Assembly (NCBI GenBank): GCA_963855995.1
Contig: OY979721.1
Span: 5,807,195 to 5,871,194, forward strand
Origin: Muricea muricata
Taxonomy: Eukaryota > Cnidaria > Anthozoa > Malacalcyonacea > Plexauridae
Reading direction: 5' to 3'
Length of the DNA stretch: 64,000 nt
Part shown: one piece after another, positions 7,481 to 20,672 of the stretch
Numbering within the stretch: position 1 is the stretch's first letter
Layout of the letters: every line of letters begins with the position of its first letter
Program-made: the position numbers and the translations under genes
The notes under the pieces: model-generated
Seen by the model: only the letters and a program-made list of their open reading frames with translations
The model's database searches: none
What the model was told of the DNA's origin: nothing

Positions 7481-10400
7481 AAAAGAAACGATCTTAGAAC
7501 CATCAAAATTGCGTTTTAAGCGTTCTAGAAGCGATTTGAGCGTAAAAACATGCTCAAATCACCAACTAAAAATTGCCGTTTTAAATCGATCAGGGCGACG
7601 TTTTAGAGCTTAAAATGAGGTTTTCCGTGTTAAAGTGAACGAGTTGAGCGCAATGATTTACGCAATCACGGACTTAAAAGAGACCTTCTAAATGAAAATA
7701 GCAGAAGTTAGCAAGTCGGGAATCATGTTTTCGGCGCTCAAACCATCGAGATGAGCGAAAAAACACGTCGACATTAGAAACCTATAAATTGCTTGTAGAC
7801 TGAAAAGAAACGATCTTAGAACCATCAAAATTGCGTTTTAAGCGTTCTAGAAGCGATTTGAGCGTAAAAACATGCTCAAATGACCAACTAAAAATTGCCG
7901 TTTTAAATCGATCAGGGCGACGTTTTAGAGCTTAAAATGAGGTTTTCAGGGCAAAAGTGAACGAGTTGAGCGCAATGATGTACTGCAATCACGGACCTAA
8001 AAGAGACTTTCTAAATGGAAATTGCAGAACTTAGCAAGTCGGGAATCATGTTTTCAGCGCTCAAACCATCGAGATGAGCGAAATGACATGTTGAAATGAG
8101 AAACCTATAACTTGCTTGTAAACTGAAAAGAAACGATCTTAGAACCATCAAAATCACGTTTTAGGCGTTCTAGAAGCGATTTGAGCGTAAAAACATGCTG
8201 AAATCACCAACTAAAAATCGCCGTTTTAAATCGATCAGAGCGACGTTTTAGAGCTTAAAATGAGGTTTTCATTGCTAAAGTGAACGAGTTGAGCGCAATG
8301 ATGTACTGCAATCACGGACCTAAAAGAGACTTTCTAAATGGAAATTGCAGAACTTAGCAAGTCGGGAATCATGTTTTCGGCGCTCAAACCATCGAGATGA
8401 GCGAAATAACACGTTGACATGAGAAACCTATAACTTGCTTGTAGACTGAACAGAAACGATCTTAGAACCATCAAAATTGCGTTTTAAGCGTTCTAGAAGC
8501 GATTTGAGCGTAAAAACATGCTCAAATCACAAACTAAAAATTGCCGTTTTAAATCGATCAGGGCAACGTTTTAGAGCTTGAAATGACGTTTTCGGTGCTA
8601 AAGTGAAAGAGTTGAGCGCAATGATGTACTGCAATCACGGACCTAAAAGAGACTTTCTAAATGGAAATTGCAGAACTTAGCATGCCGGGAATCATGTTTT
8701 CGTCGCTCAAACCATCGAGATGAGCGAAATGACATGTTGAAATGAGAAACCTATAACTTGGTTGTAAACTGAAAAGAAACGATCTTAGAACCATCAAAAT
8801 CACGTTTTAGGCGTTCTAGAAGCGATTTGAGCGTAAAAACATGCTCAAATAACCAACTTAAAATTGCCGTTTTAAATCGATCAGGGCGACGTTTTAGAGC
8901 TTAAAATGAGGTTTTCAGTGCTAAAGTGAACGAGTTGAGCGCAATGATGTACTGCAATCACGGACCTAAAAGAGACTTTCTAAATGGAAATTGCAGAACT
9001 TAGCAAGTCGGGAATCATGTTTTCGGCGCTCAAACCATCGACAAGAGCAAAATAACACGTTGACATTAAAAACCTATAACTTGCTTGTAGACTGAAAAGA
9101 AACGATCTTAGAACCATCAAAATTGCGTTTTAAGCCTTCTAGAAGCGATTTAAGCGTAAAAACATGCTCAAATCACCAACTAAAAATCGCCGTTTTAAAT
9201 CGATCAGGGCGACGTTTTAGAGCTTAAAATGAAGTTTTCAGTGCTAAAGTGAACGAGTTGAGCGCAATGATGTACTGCAATCACGGACCTAAAAGAGACT
9301 TTCTAAATGGAAATTGCAGAACTTAGCATGTCGGGAATCATGTTTTCGGCGCTCAAACCATCGAGATGATAGGAATGACATGTTGAAATGAGAAACCTAT
9401 AACTTGGTTGTAAACTGAAAAGAAACGATCTTAGAACCATCAAAATCACGTTTTAGGCGTTCTAGAAGCGATTTGAGCGTAAAAACATGCTCAAATAACC
9501 AACTAAAAATTGCCGTTTTAAATCGATCAGGGCGACGTTTTAGAGCTTAAAATGAGGTTTTCAGTGCTAATGTGAACGAGTTGAGCGCAATGATGTACAG
9601 CAATCACGGACCTAAAAGAGACTTTCTAAATGGAAATAGCAGAACTTAGCAAGTCGGGAATAATGTTTTCGGCGCTCAAACCATCGACAAGAGCAAAATA
9701 ACACGTTGACATTAAAAACCTATAACTTGCTTGTAGACTGAAAAGAAACGATCTTAGAACAATCAAAATTGCGTTTTAAGCGTTCTAGAAGCGATTTGAG
9801 CGTAAAAACATGCTCAAATCACAAACTAAAAATTGCCGTTTTAAATCGATCAGGGCAACGTTTTAGAGCTTGAAATGACGTTTTCAGTGCTAAAGTGAAA
9901 GAGTTGAGCGCAATGATGTACTGCAATGACGGACCTAAAAGAGACTTTCTAAATGGAAATTGCAGAACTTAGCATGTCGGGAATCATGTTTTCGTCGCTC
10001 AAACCATCGAGATGAGCGAAATGACATGTTGAAATGAGAAACCTATAACTTGGTTGTAAACTGAAAAGAAACGATCTTAGAACCATCAAAATCACGTTTT
10101 AGGCGTTCTAGAAGCGATTTGAGCGTAAAAACATGCTCAAATAACCAACTTAAAATTGCCGTTTTAAATCGATCAAGGCGACGTTTTAGAGCTTAAAATG
10201 AGGTTTTCAGTGCTAAAGTGAACGAGTTGAGCGCAATGATGTACTGCAATCACGGACCTAAAAGAGACTTTCTAAATGGAAATTGCAGAACTTAGCAAGT
10301 CGGGAATCATGTTTTCGGCGCTCAAACCATCGACAAGAGCAAAATAACACGTTGACATTAAAAACCTATAACTTGCTTGTAGACTGAAAAGAAACGATCT

Positions 10401-13400
10401 TAGAACCATCAAAATTGCGTTTTAAGCCTTCTAGAAGCGATTTAAGCGTAAAAACATGCTCAAATCACCAACTAAAAATCGCCGTTTTAAATCGATCAGG
10501 GCGACGTTTTAGAGCTTAAAATGAAGTTTTCAGTGCTAAAGTGAACGAGTTGAGCGCAATGATGTACTGCAATCACGGACCTAAAAGAGACTTTCTAAAT
10601 GGAAATTGCAGAACTTAGCATGTCGGGAATCATGTTTTCGGCGCTCAAACCATCGAGATGAGAGGAATGACATGTTGAAATGAGAAACCTATAACTTGGT
10701 TGTAAACTGAAAAGAAACGATCTTAGAACCATCAAAATCACGTTTTAGGCGTTCTAGAAGCGATTTGAGCGTAAAAACATGCTCAAATAACCAACTAAAA
10801 ATTGCCGTTTTAAATCGATCAGGGCGACGTTTTAGAGCTTAAAATGAGGTTTTCAGTGCTAATGTGAACGAGTTGAGCGCAATGATGTACAGCAATCACG
10901 GACCTAAAAGAGACTTTCTAAATGGAAATAGCAGAACTTAGCAAGTCGGGAATCATGTTTTCGGCGCTCAAACCATCGACAAGAGCAAAATAACACGTTG
11001 ACATTAAAAACCTATAACTTGCTTGTAGACTGAAAAGAAACGATCTTAAAACAATCAAAATTGCGTTTTAAGCGTTCTAGAAGCGATTTGAGCGTAAAAA
11101 CATGCTCAAATCACCAACTAAAAATCGCCGTTTTAAATCGATCAGGGCGACGTTTTAGAGCTTAAAATGAGGTTTTCAGGGCAAAAGTGAACGAGTTGAG
11201 CGCAATGATGTACTGCAATCACGGACCTAACCCAGACCTTCTAAATGGAAATAGCAGAAGTTAGCAAGTCGGGAATCATGTTTTCGGCGCTCAAACCATC
11301 GAGATGAGCGAAAAAACACGTTGACATGAGAAACCTATAACTTGCTTGTAGACTGAAAAGAAACGATCTTAGAACCATCAAAATTGCGTTTTAAGCGTTC
11401 TAGAAGCGATTTGAGCGTAAAAACATGCTCAAATCACCAACTAAAAATTGCCGTTTTAAATCGATCAGGGCGACGTTTTAGAGCTTAAAATGAGGTTTTC
11501 AGTGCTAAAGTGAACGAGTTGAGCGCAATGATGTACGCAATCACGGACTTAAAAGAGACCTTCTAAATGAAAATAGCAGAAGTTAGCAAGTTGGGAATCA
11601 TGTTTTCGGCGCTCAAACCATCGAGATGAGCGAAAAAACACGTTGACATTAGAAACCTATAAATTGCTTGTAGACTGAAAAGAAACGATCTTAGAACCAT
11701 CAAAATTGCGTTTTAAGCGTTTTAGAAGCGATTTGAGCGTAAAAACATGCTCAAATCACCAACTAAAAATTGCCGTTTTAAATCGATCAGGGCGACGTTT
11801 TAGAGCTTAGAATGAGGTTTTCAGGGCAAAAGTGAACGAGTTGAGCGCAATGATGTACTGCAATCACGGACCTAAAAGAGACTTTCTAAATGGAAATTTG
11901 CAGAACTTAGCAAGTCGGGAATCATGTTTTCGGCGCTCAAACCATCGAGATGAGCGAAATGACATGTTGAAATGAGAAACCTATAACTTGGTTGTAAACT
12001 GAAAAGAAACGATCTTAGAACCATCAAAATCACGTTTTAGGCGTTCTAGAAGCGATTTGAGCGTAAAAACATGCTCAAATAACCAACTTAAAATTGCCGT
12101 TTTAAATCGATCAGGGCGACGTTTTAGAGCTTAAAATGAGGTTTTCAGTGCTAAAGTGAACGAGTTGAGCGCAATGATGTACTGCAATCACGGACCTAAA
12201 AGAGACTTTCTAAATGGAAATTGCAGAACTTAGCAAGTCGGGAATCATGTTTTCGGCGCTCAAACCATCGAGAAGAGCAAAATAACACGTTGACATTAAA
12301 AACCTATAACTTGCTTGTAGACTGAAAAGAAACGATCTTAGAACCATCAAAATTGCGTTTTAAGCCTTCTAGAAGCGATTTAAGCGTAAAAACATGCTCA
12401 AATCACCAACTAAAAATCGCCGTTTTAAATCGATCAGGGCGACGTTTTAGAGCTTAAAAAGAATTTTTCAGTGCTAAAGTGAACGAGTTGAGCGCAATGA
12501 TGTACTGCAATCACGGACCTAAAAGAGACTTTCTAAATGGAAATTGCAGAACTTAGCATGTCGGGAATCATGTTTTCGGCGCTCAAACCATCGAGATGAT
12601 AGGAATGACATGTTGAAATGAGAAACCTATAACTTGGTTGTAAACTGAAAAGAAACGATCTTAGAACCATCAAAATCACGTTTTAGGCGTTCTAGAAGCG
12701 ATTTGAGCGTAAAAACATGCTCAAATAACCAACTAAAAATTGCCGTTTTAAATCGATCAGGGCGACGTTTTAGAGCTTAAAATGAGGTTTTCAGTGCTAA
12801 TGTGAACGAGTTGAGCGCAATGATGTACAGCAATCACGGACCTAAAAGAGACTTTCTAAATGGAAATAGCAGAACTTAGCAAGTCGGGAATCATGTTTTC
12901 GGCGCTCAAACCATCGACAAGAGCAAAATAACACGTTGACATTAAAAACCTATAACTTGCTTGTAGACTGAAAAGAAACGATCTTAGAACAATCAAAATT
13001 GCGTTTTAAGCGTTCTAGAAGCGATTTGAGCGTAAAAACATGCTCAAATCACCAACTAAAAATCGCCGTTTTAAATCGATCAGGGCGACGTTTTAGAGCT
13101 TAAAATAAGGTTTTCAGGGCAAAAGTGAACGAGTTGAGCGCAATGATGTACTGCAATCACGGACCTAACCCAGACCTTCTAAATGGAAATAGCAGAAGTT
13201 AGCAAGTCGGGAATCATGTTTTCGGCGCTCAAACCATCGAGATGAGCGAAAAAACACGTTGACATGAGAAACCTATAACTTGCTTGTAGACTGAAAAGAA
13301 ACGATCTTAGAACCATCAAAATTGCGTTTTAAGCGTTCTAGAAGCGATTTGAGCGTAAAAACATCCTCAAATCACCAACTAAAAATTGCCGTTTTAAATC

Positions 13401-13472
13401 GATCAGGGCGACGTTTTAGAGCTTAAAATGAGGTTTTCAGTGCTAAAGTGAACGAGTTGAGCGCAATGATGT
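7481..13472 (+). repeat. Higher-order unit, copy 2 (one monomer shorter)
   Basis: Second copy of 375-6,690. Monomer starts are 7,752, 8,075, 8,398, 8,721, 9,044, 9,367, 9,690, 10,013, 10,336, 10,659, 10,982, 11,305, 11,627, 11,951, 12,274, 12,597, 12,920 and 13,243, in class order E A G A C B C A C B C D E A C B C D. Relative to copy 1 it lacks the F monomer between 8,397 and 8,398 and one inserted base near 9,820. It has private changes such as AAAAAGAATTTTTCAG near 12,458. The two copies otherwise differ at only scattered bases, so the duplication is recent. Confidence 0.85.
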
Positions 13473-16400
13473 ACGCAATCACGGACTTAAAAGAGACCTT
13501 CTAAATGAAAATAGCAGAAGTTAGCAAGTTGGGAATCATGTTTTCGGCGCTCAAACCATCGAGATGAGCGAAAAAACACGTTGACATTAGAAACCTATAA
13601 ATTGCTTGTAGACTGAAAAGAAACGATCTTAGAACCATCAAAATTGCGTTTTAAGCGTTTTAGAAGCGATTTGAGCGTAAAAACATGCTCAAATCACCAA
13701 CTAAAAATTGCCGTTTTAAATCGATCAGGGCGACGTTTTAGAGCTTAGAATGAGGTTTTCAGGGCAAAAGTGAACGAGTTGAGCGCAATGATGTACTGCA
13801 ATCACGGACCTAAAAGAGACTTTCTAAATGGAAATTTGCTGAACTTAGCAAGTCGGGAATCATGTTTTCGGCGCTCAAACCATCGAGATGAGCGAAATGA
13901 CATGTTGAAATGAGAAACCTATAACTTGGTTGTAAACTGAAAAGAAACGATCTTAGAACCATCAAAATCACGTTTTAGGCGTTCTAGAAGCGATTTGAGC
14001 GTAAAAACATGCTCAAATCACCAACTAAAAATCGCCGTTTTAAATCGATCAGAGCGACGTTTTAGAGCTTAAAATGAGGTTTTCATTGCTAAAGTGAACG
14101 AGTTGAGCGCAATGATGTACTGCAATCACGGACCTAAAAGAGACTTTCTAAATGGAAATTGCAGAACTTAGCATGTCGGGAATCATGTTTTCGGCGGTCA
14201 AACCATCGACATGAGCGAAAGTACATGTTGAAACGAGAAACCTATAACTTGCTTGTAGACTGAAAAGAAACGATCTTAGAACCATAAAAATCGCGTTTTA
14301 AGCGTTCTAGAAGCGATTTGAGCGTAAAAACATGCTCAAATCACCAACTAAAAATCGCCGTTTTAAATCGATCAGGGCGACGTTCTAGAGCTTTAAATGA
14401 GGTTTTCAGTGCTAAAGTGAACGAGTTGAGCGCAATGATGTACTGCAATCACGGACCTAAAAGAGACTTTCTAAATGGAAATTGCAGAACTTAGCAAGTC
14501 GGGAATCATGTTTTCGGCGATCAAACTATCGACATGAGTGAAATAACACGTTGACATGAGAAACCTATAACTTGCTTGTAGACTGAACAGAAACGATCTT
14601 AGAACCATCAAAATTGCGTTTTATGCGTTCTAGAAGCGATTTGAGCGTAAAAACATGCTCAAATCACAAACTAAAAATTGCCATTTTAAATCGATCAGGG
14701 CAACGTTTTAGAGCTTGAAATGACGTTTTCAGTGCTAAAGTGAAAGAGTTGAGCGCAATGATGTACTGCAATCACGGACCTAAAAGACACTTTCTAAATG
14801 GAAATTGCAGAACTTAGCATGTCGGGAATCATGTTTTCGTCGCTCAAACCATCGAGATGAGCGAAATGACATGTTGAAATGAGAAACCTATAACTTGGTT
14901 GTAAACTGAAAAGAAACGATCTTAGAACCATCAAAATCACGTTTTAGGCGTTCTAGAAGCGATTTGAGCGTAAAAACATGCTCAAATAACCAACTTAAAA
15001 TTGCCGTTTTAAATCGATCAGGGCGACGTTTTAGAGCTTAAAATGAGGTTTTCAGTGCTAAAGTGAACGAGTTGAGCGCAATGATGTACTGCAATCACGG
15101 ACCTAAAAGAGACTTTCTAAATGGAAATTGCAGAACTTAGCATGTCGGGAATCATGTTTTCGGCGCTCAAACCATCGAGATGATAGGAATGACATGTTGA
15201 AATGAGAAACCTATAACTTAGTTGTAAACTGAAAAGAAACGATCTTAGAACCATCAAAATAGCGTTTTAAGCGTTCTAGAAGCGATTTGAGCGTAAAAAC
15301 ATGCTCAAATCACCCACTAAAAATCGCCGTTTTAAATCGATCAGGGCGACGTTTTAGAGCTTAAAATGAAGTTTTCAGTGCTAAAGTGAACGAGTTGAGC
15401 GCAATGATGTACTGCAATCACGGATTTAAAAGAGACCTTCTAAATGGAAATAGCAGAAGTTAGCAAGTCGGGAATCATGTTTTCTGGCGCTCAAACCATC
15501 GAGATGAGCGAAATAACACGTTGACATGAGAAACCTATAACTTGCTTGTAAACTGAAAAGAAACGATCTTAGAACCATCAAAATTGCGTTTTAAGCGTTC
15601 TAGAAGCGATTTGAGCGTAAAAACATGCTCAAATCACCAACTAAAAATCGCCGTTTTAAATCGATCAGGGCGACGTTTTAGAGCTTAAAATGAGGTTTTC
15701 AGATCAAAAGTGAACGAGTTGAGCGATATGATGTACTGCAATCACGGACCTAACCCAGACCTTCTAAATGGAAATAGCAGAAGTTAGCAAGTTGGGAATC
15801 ATGTTTTCGGCGCTCAAACCATCGAGATGAGCGAAAAACACACGTTGACATGAGAAACCTATAACTTGCTTGTAGACTGAAAAGAAACGATCTTAGAACC
15901 ATCAAAATTGCGTTTTAAGCGTTCTAGAAGCGATTTGAGCGTAAAAACATGCTCAAATCACCAACTAAAATCGCCGTTATAAATCGATCAGGGCGACGTT
16001 TTAGAGCTTGAAATGAGGTTTTCAGTGCTAAAGTGAACGAGTTGAGCGCAATGATGTACTGCAATCACGGACTTAAAAGAGACCTTCTAAATGAAAATAG
16101 CAGAAGTTAGCAAGTCGGGAATCATGTTTTCGGCGCTCAAACTATCCAGATGAGCGAAATAAAACGTTGACATGAGAAACCTATAACTTGCTTGTAGACT
16201 GAACAGAAACGATCTTAGAACCATCAAAATTGCGTTTTAAGCGTTCTAGAAGCGATTTGAGCGTAAAAACATGCTCAAATCACCAACTAAAAATCGCCGT
16301 TTTAAATCGATCAGGGCGACGTTTTAGAGCTTGAAATGAGGTTTTCAGTGCTAAAGTGAACGAGTTGAGCGCAATGATGTACTGCAATCACGGACTTAAA

Positions 16401-16730
16401 AGAGACCTTCTAAATGAAAATAGCAGAAGTTAGCAAGTCGGGAATCATGTTTTCGGCGCTCAAACCATCGAGATGATAGGAATGACATGTTGAAATGAGA
16501 AACCTATAACTTGGTTGTAAACTGAAAGGAAACGATCTTAGAACCATCAAAATCACGTTTTAGGCGTTCTAGAAGCGATTTGAGCGTAAAAACATGCTCA
16601 AACAACCAACTAAAAATCGCCGTTTTAAATCGATCAGGGCGACGTTTTAGAGCTTAAAATGAGGTTTTCAGTGCTAATGTGAACGAGTTGAGCGCAATGA
16701 TGTACAGCAATCACGGACCTAAAAGAGACT
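13472..16730 (+). repeat. Satellite: repeat of early module, then diverse monomers
   Basis: 13,472-13,889 continues a 6-mer spacing (1,938 bp) from 11,534. About 13,889-15,180 (A F G A) matches 969-2,260 at a spacing of 12,920 bp, exactly 40 monomers, and here the F monomer (14,212-14,534) is retained. From 15,181 to 16,730 monomers are less regular: an extra base in TTTTCTGGCGC near 15,484, GAGCGATATG near 15,723, an extra base in GAAAAACACACG near 15,831, and one A fewer in CTAAAATCGCC near 15,966. No gene or other element is visible. Confidence 0.75.
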
Positions 16731-19700
16731 TTCTAAATGGAAATTGCAGAACTTAGCATGTCGGGAATCATGTTTTCGGCGCTCAAACCATCGAGATGAC
16801 AGGAATGACATGTTGAAATGAGAAACCTATAACTTAGTTGTAAACTGAAAAGAAACGATCTTAGAACCATCAAAATCACGTTTTAGGCGTTCTAGAAGCG
16901 ATTTGAGCGTAAAAACATGCTCAAATAACCAACTAAAAATTGCCGTTTTAAATCGATCAGGGCGACGTTTTAGAGCTTAAAATGAGGTTTTCAGTGCTAA
17001 TGTGAACGAGTTGAGCGCAATGATGTACTGCAATCACGGACCTAAAAGAGACTTTCTAAATGGAAATAGCAGAACTTAGCAAGTCGGGAATCATGTTTTC
17101 GGCGCTCAAACCATCGACAAGAGCAAAATAACACGTTGACATTAAAAACCTATAACTTGCTTGTAGACTGAAAAGAAACGATCTTAGAACCATCAAAATT
17201 GCGTTTTAAGCGTTCTAGAAGCGATTTGAGCGTAAAAACATGCTCAAATCACCAACTAAAAATCGCCGTTTTAAATCGATCAGGGCGACGTTTTAGAGCT
17301 TGAAATGAGGTTTTCAGTGCTAAAGTGAACGAGTTGAGCGCAATGATGTACTGCAATCACGGACTTAAAAGAGACCTTCTAAATGAAAATAGCAGAAGTT
17401 AGCAAGTCGGGAATCATGTTTTCGGCGCTCAAACCATCGAGATGATAGGAATGACATGTTGAAATGAGAAACGTATAACTTGGTTGTAAACTGAAAGGAA
17501 ACGATCTTAGAACCATCAAAATCACGTTTTAGGCGTTCTAGAAGCGATTTGAGCGTAAAAACATGCTCAAACAACCAACTAAAAATCGCCGTTTTAAATC
17601 GATCAGGGCGACGTTTTAGAGCTTAAAATGAGGTTTTCAGTGCTAATGTGAACGAGTTGAGCGCAATGATGTACAGCAATCACGGACCTAAAAGAGACTT
17701 TCTAAATGGAAATAGCAGAACTTAGCAAGTCGGGAATCATGTTTTCGGCGCTCAAACCATCGACAAGAGCAAAATAACACGTTGACATTAAAAACCTATA
17801 ACTTGCTTGTAGACTGAAAAGAAACGATCTTAGAACAATCAAAATTGCGTTTTAAGCGTTCTAGAAGCGATTTGAGCGTAAAAACATGCTCAAATCACCA
17901 ACTAAAAATCGCCGTTTTAAATCGATCAGGGCGACGTTTTAGAGCTTAAAATGAGGCTTTCAGGGCAAAAGTGAACGAGTTGAGCGCAATGATGTACTGC
18001 AATCACGGACCTAACCCAGACCTTCTAAATGGAAATAGCAGAAGTTAGCAAGTCGGGAATCATGTTTTCGGCGCTCAAACCATCGAGATGAGCGAAATGA
18101 CATGTTGAAATGAGAAACCTATAACTTGGTTGTAAACTGAAAAGAAACGATCTTAGAACCATCAAAATCACGTTTTAGGCGTTCTAGAAGCGATTTGAGC
18201 GTAAAAACATGCTCAAATCACCAACTAAAAATCGCCGTTTTAAATCGATCAGAGCGACGTTTTAGAGCTTAAAATGAGGTTTTCATTGCTAAAGTGAACG
18301 AGTTGAGCGCAATGATGTACTGCAATCACGGACCTAAAAGAGACTTTCTAAATGGAAATTGCAGAACTTAGCATGTCGGGAATCATGTTTTCGGCGCTCA
18401 AACCATCGAGATGACAGGAATGACATGTTGAAATGAGAAACCTATAACTTAGTTGTAAACTGAAAAGAAACGATCTTAGAACCATCAAAATCACGTTTTA
18501 GGCGTTCTAGAAGCGATTTGAGCGTAAAAACATGCTCAAATAACCAACTAAAAATTGCCGTTTTAAATCGATCAGGGCGACGTTTTAGAGCTTAAAATGA
18601 GGTTTTCAGTGCTAATGTGAACGAGTTGAGCGCAATGATGTACTGCAATCACGGACCTAAAAGAGACTTTCTAAATGGAAATAGCAGAACTTAGCAAGTC
18701 GGGAATCATGTTTTCGGCGCTCAAACCATCGACAAGAGCAAAATAACACGTTGACATTAAAAACCTATAACTTGCTTGTAGACTGAAAAGAAACGATCTT
18801 AGAACCATCAAAATTGCGTTTTAAGCGTTCTAGAAGCGATTTGAGCGTAAAAACATGCTCAAATCACCAACTAAAAATCGCCGTTTTAAATCGATCAGGG
18901 CGACGTTTTAGAGCTTGAAATGAGGTTTTCAGTGCTAAAGTGAACGAGTTGAGCGCAATGATGTACTGCAATCACGGACTTAAAAGAGACCTTCTAAATG
19001 AAAATAGCAGAAGTTAGCAAGTCGGGAATCATGTTTTCGGCGCTCAAACCATCGAGATGATAGGAATGACATGTTGAAATGAGAAACGTATAACTTGGTT
19101 GTAAACTGAAAGGAAACGATCTTAGAACCATCAAAATCACGTTTTAGGCGTTCTAGAAGCGATTTGAGCGTAAAAACATGCTCAAACAACCAACTAAAAA
19201 TCGCCGTTTTAAATCGATCAGGGCGACGTTTTAGAGCTTAAAATGAGGTTTTCAGTGCTAATGTGAACGAGTTGAGCGCAATGATGTACAGCAATCACGG
19301 ACCTAAAAGAGACTTTCTAAATGGAAATAGCAGAACTTAGCAAGTCGGGAATCATGTTTTCGGCGCTCAAACCATCGACAAGAGCAAAATAACACGTTGA
19401 CATTAAAAACCTATAACTTGCTTGTAGACTGAAAAGAAACGATCTTAGAACAATCAAAATTGCGTTTTAAGCGTTCTAGAAGCGATTTGAGCGTAAAAAC
19501 ATGCTCAAATCACCAACTAAAAATCGCCGTTTTAAATCGATCAGGGCGACGTTTTAGAGCTTAAAATGAGGCTTTCAGGGCAAAAGTGAACGAGTTGAGC
19601 GCAATGATGTACTGCAATCACGGACCTAACCCAGACCTTCTAAATGGAAATAGCAGAAGTTAGCAAGTCGGGAATCATGTTTTCGGCGCTCAAACCATCG

Positions 19701-19960
19701 AGATGAGCGAAATGACATGTTGAAATGAGAAACCTATAACTTGGTTGTAAACTGAAAAGAAACGATCTTAGAACCATCAAAATCACGTTTTAGGCGTTCT
19801 AGAAGCGATTTGAGCGTAAAAACATGCTCAAATCACCAACTAAAAATCGCCGTTTTAAATCGATCAGAGCGACGTTTTAGAGCTTAAAATGAGGTTTTCA
19901 TTGCTAAAGTGAACGAGTTGAGCGCAATGATGTACTGCAATCACGGACCTAAAAGAGACT
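16730..19960 (+). repeat. 5-monomer tandem duplication (1,615 bp)
   Basis: About 16,730-18,344 and 18,345-19,960 are near-identical. Markers at exactly 1,615 bp include ATGACAGGAATG (16,797/18,412), GAGAAACGTATAAC (near 17,466/19,081) and TGAGGCTTTCAGGGC (near 17,951/19,566). Breakpoints lie in the conserved last third, between about 16,715-16,800, 18,330-18,395 and 19,945-20,010. Open frames of 69 codons at 17,365-17,574 and 18,980-19,189 on the minus strand are the same stretch duplicated and are not genes. Confidence 0.85.
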
Positions 19961-20026
19961 TTCTAAATGGAAATTGCAGAACTTAGCATGTCGGGAATCA
20001 TGTTTTTGGCGGTCAAACCATCGACA

Positions 20027-20672
20027 TGAGCGAAAGTACATGTTGAAATGAGAAACCTATAACTTGCTTGTAGACTGAAAAGAAACGATCTTAGAACCAT
20101 AAAAATCGCGTTTTAAGCGTTCTAGAAGCGATTTGAGCGTAAAAACATGCTCAAATCACCAACTAAAAATCGCCGTTTTAAATCGATGAGGGCGACGTTT
20201 TAGAGCTTTAAATGAGGTTTTCAGTGCTAAAGTGAACGAGTTGAGCGCAATGATGTACTGCAATCACGGACCTAAAAGAGACTTTCTAAATGGAAATTGC
20301 AGAACTTAGCAAGTCGGGAATCATGTTTTCGGCGCTCAAACCATCGACATGAGCGAAAGTACATGTTGAAATGAGAAACCTATAACTTGCTTGTAGACTG
20401 AAAAGAAACGATCTTAGAACCATAAAAATCGCGTTTTAAGCGTTCTAGAAGCGATTTGAGCGTAAAAACATGCTCAAATCACCAACTAAAAATCGCCGTT
20501 TTAAATCGATCAGGGCGACGTTTTAGAGCTTTAAATGAGGTTTTCAGTGCTAAAGTGAACGAGTTGAGCGCAATGATGTACTGCAATCACGGACCTAAAA
20601 GAGACTTTCTAAATGGAAATTGCAGAACTTAGCAAGTCGGGAATCATGTTTTCGGCGCTCAAACCATCGACA
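20027..20672 (+). repeat. Single-monomer tandem duplication (class F)
   Basis: Two adjacent class F monomers begin at 20,027 and 20,350, both with TGAGCGAAAGTACATG and CCATAAAAATCGCG. They differ at very few bases, for example ATCGATGAGGG near 20,183 against the usual ATCGATCAGGG. Elsewhere in the window F is usually followed directly by G, so this is the clearest one-unit duplication. Confidence 0.75.

Noticed and set aside
17365-17574. Short minus-strand open frames of 68-69 codons at 17,365, 18,980, 32,004, 33,619, 58,800 and 62,676
   Set aside because: They are the same satellite stretch recurring where variants happen to remove stops. Their spacing equals whole monomer multiples, the frame shifts at each 323-bp step, and most other monomers have stops at these places.
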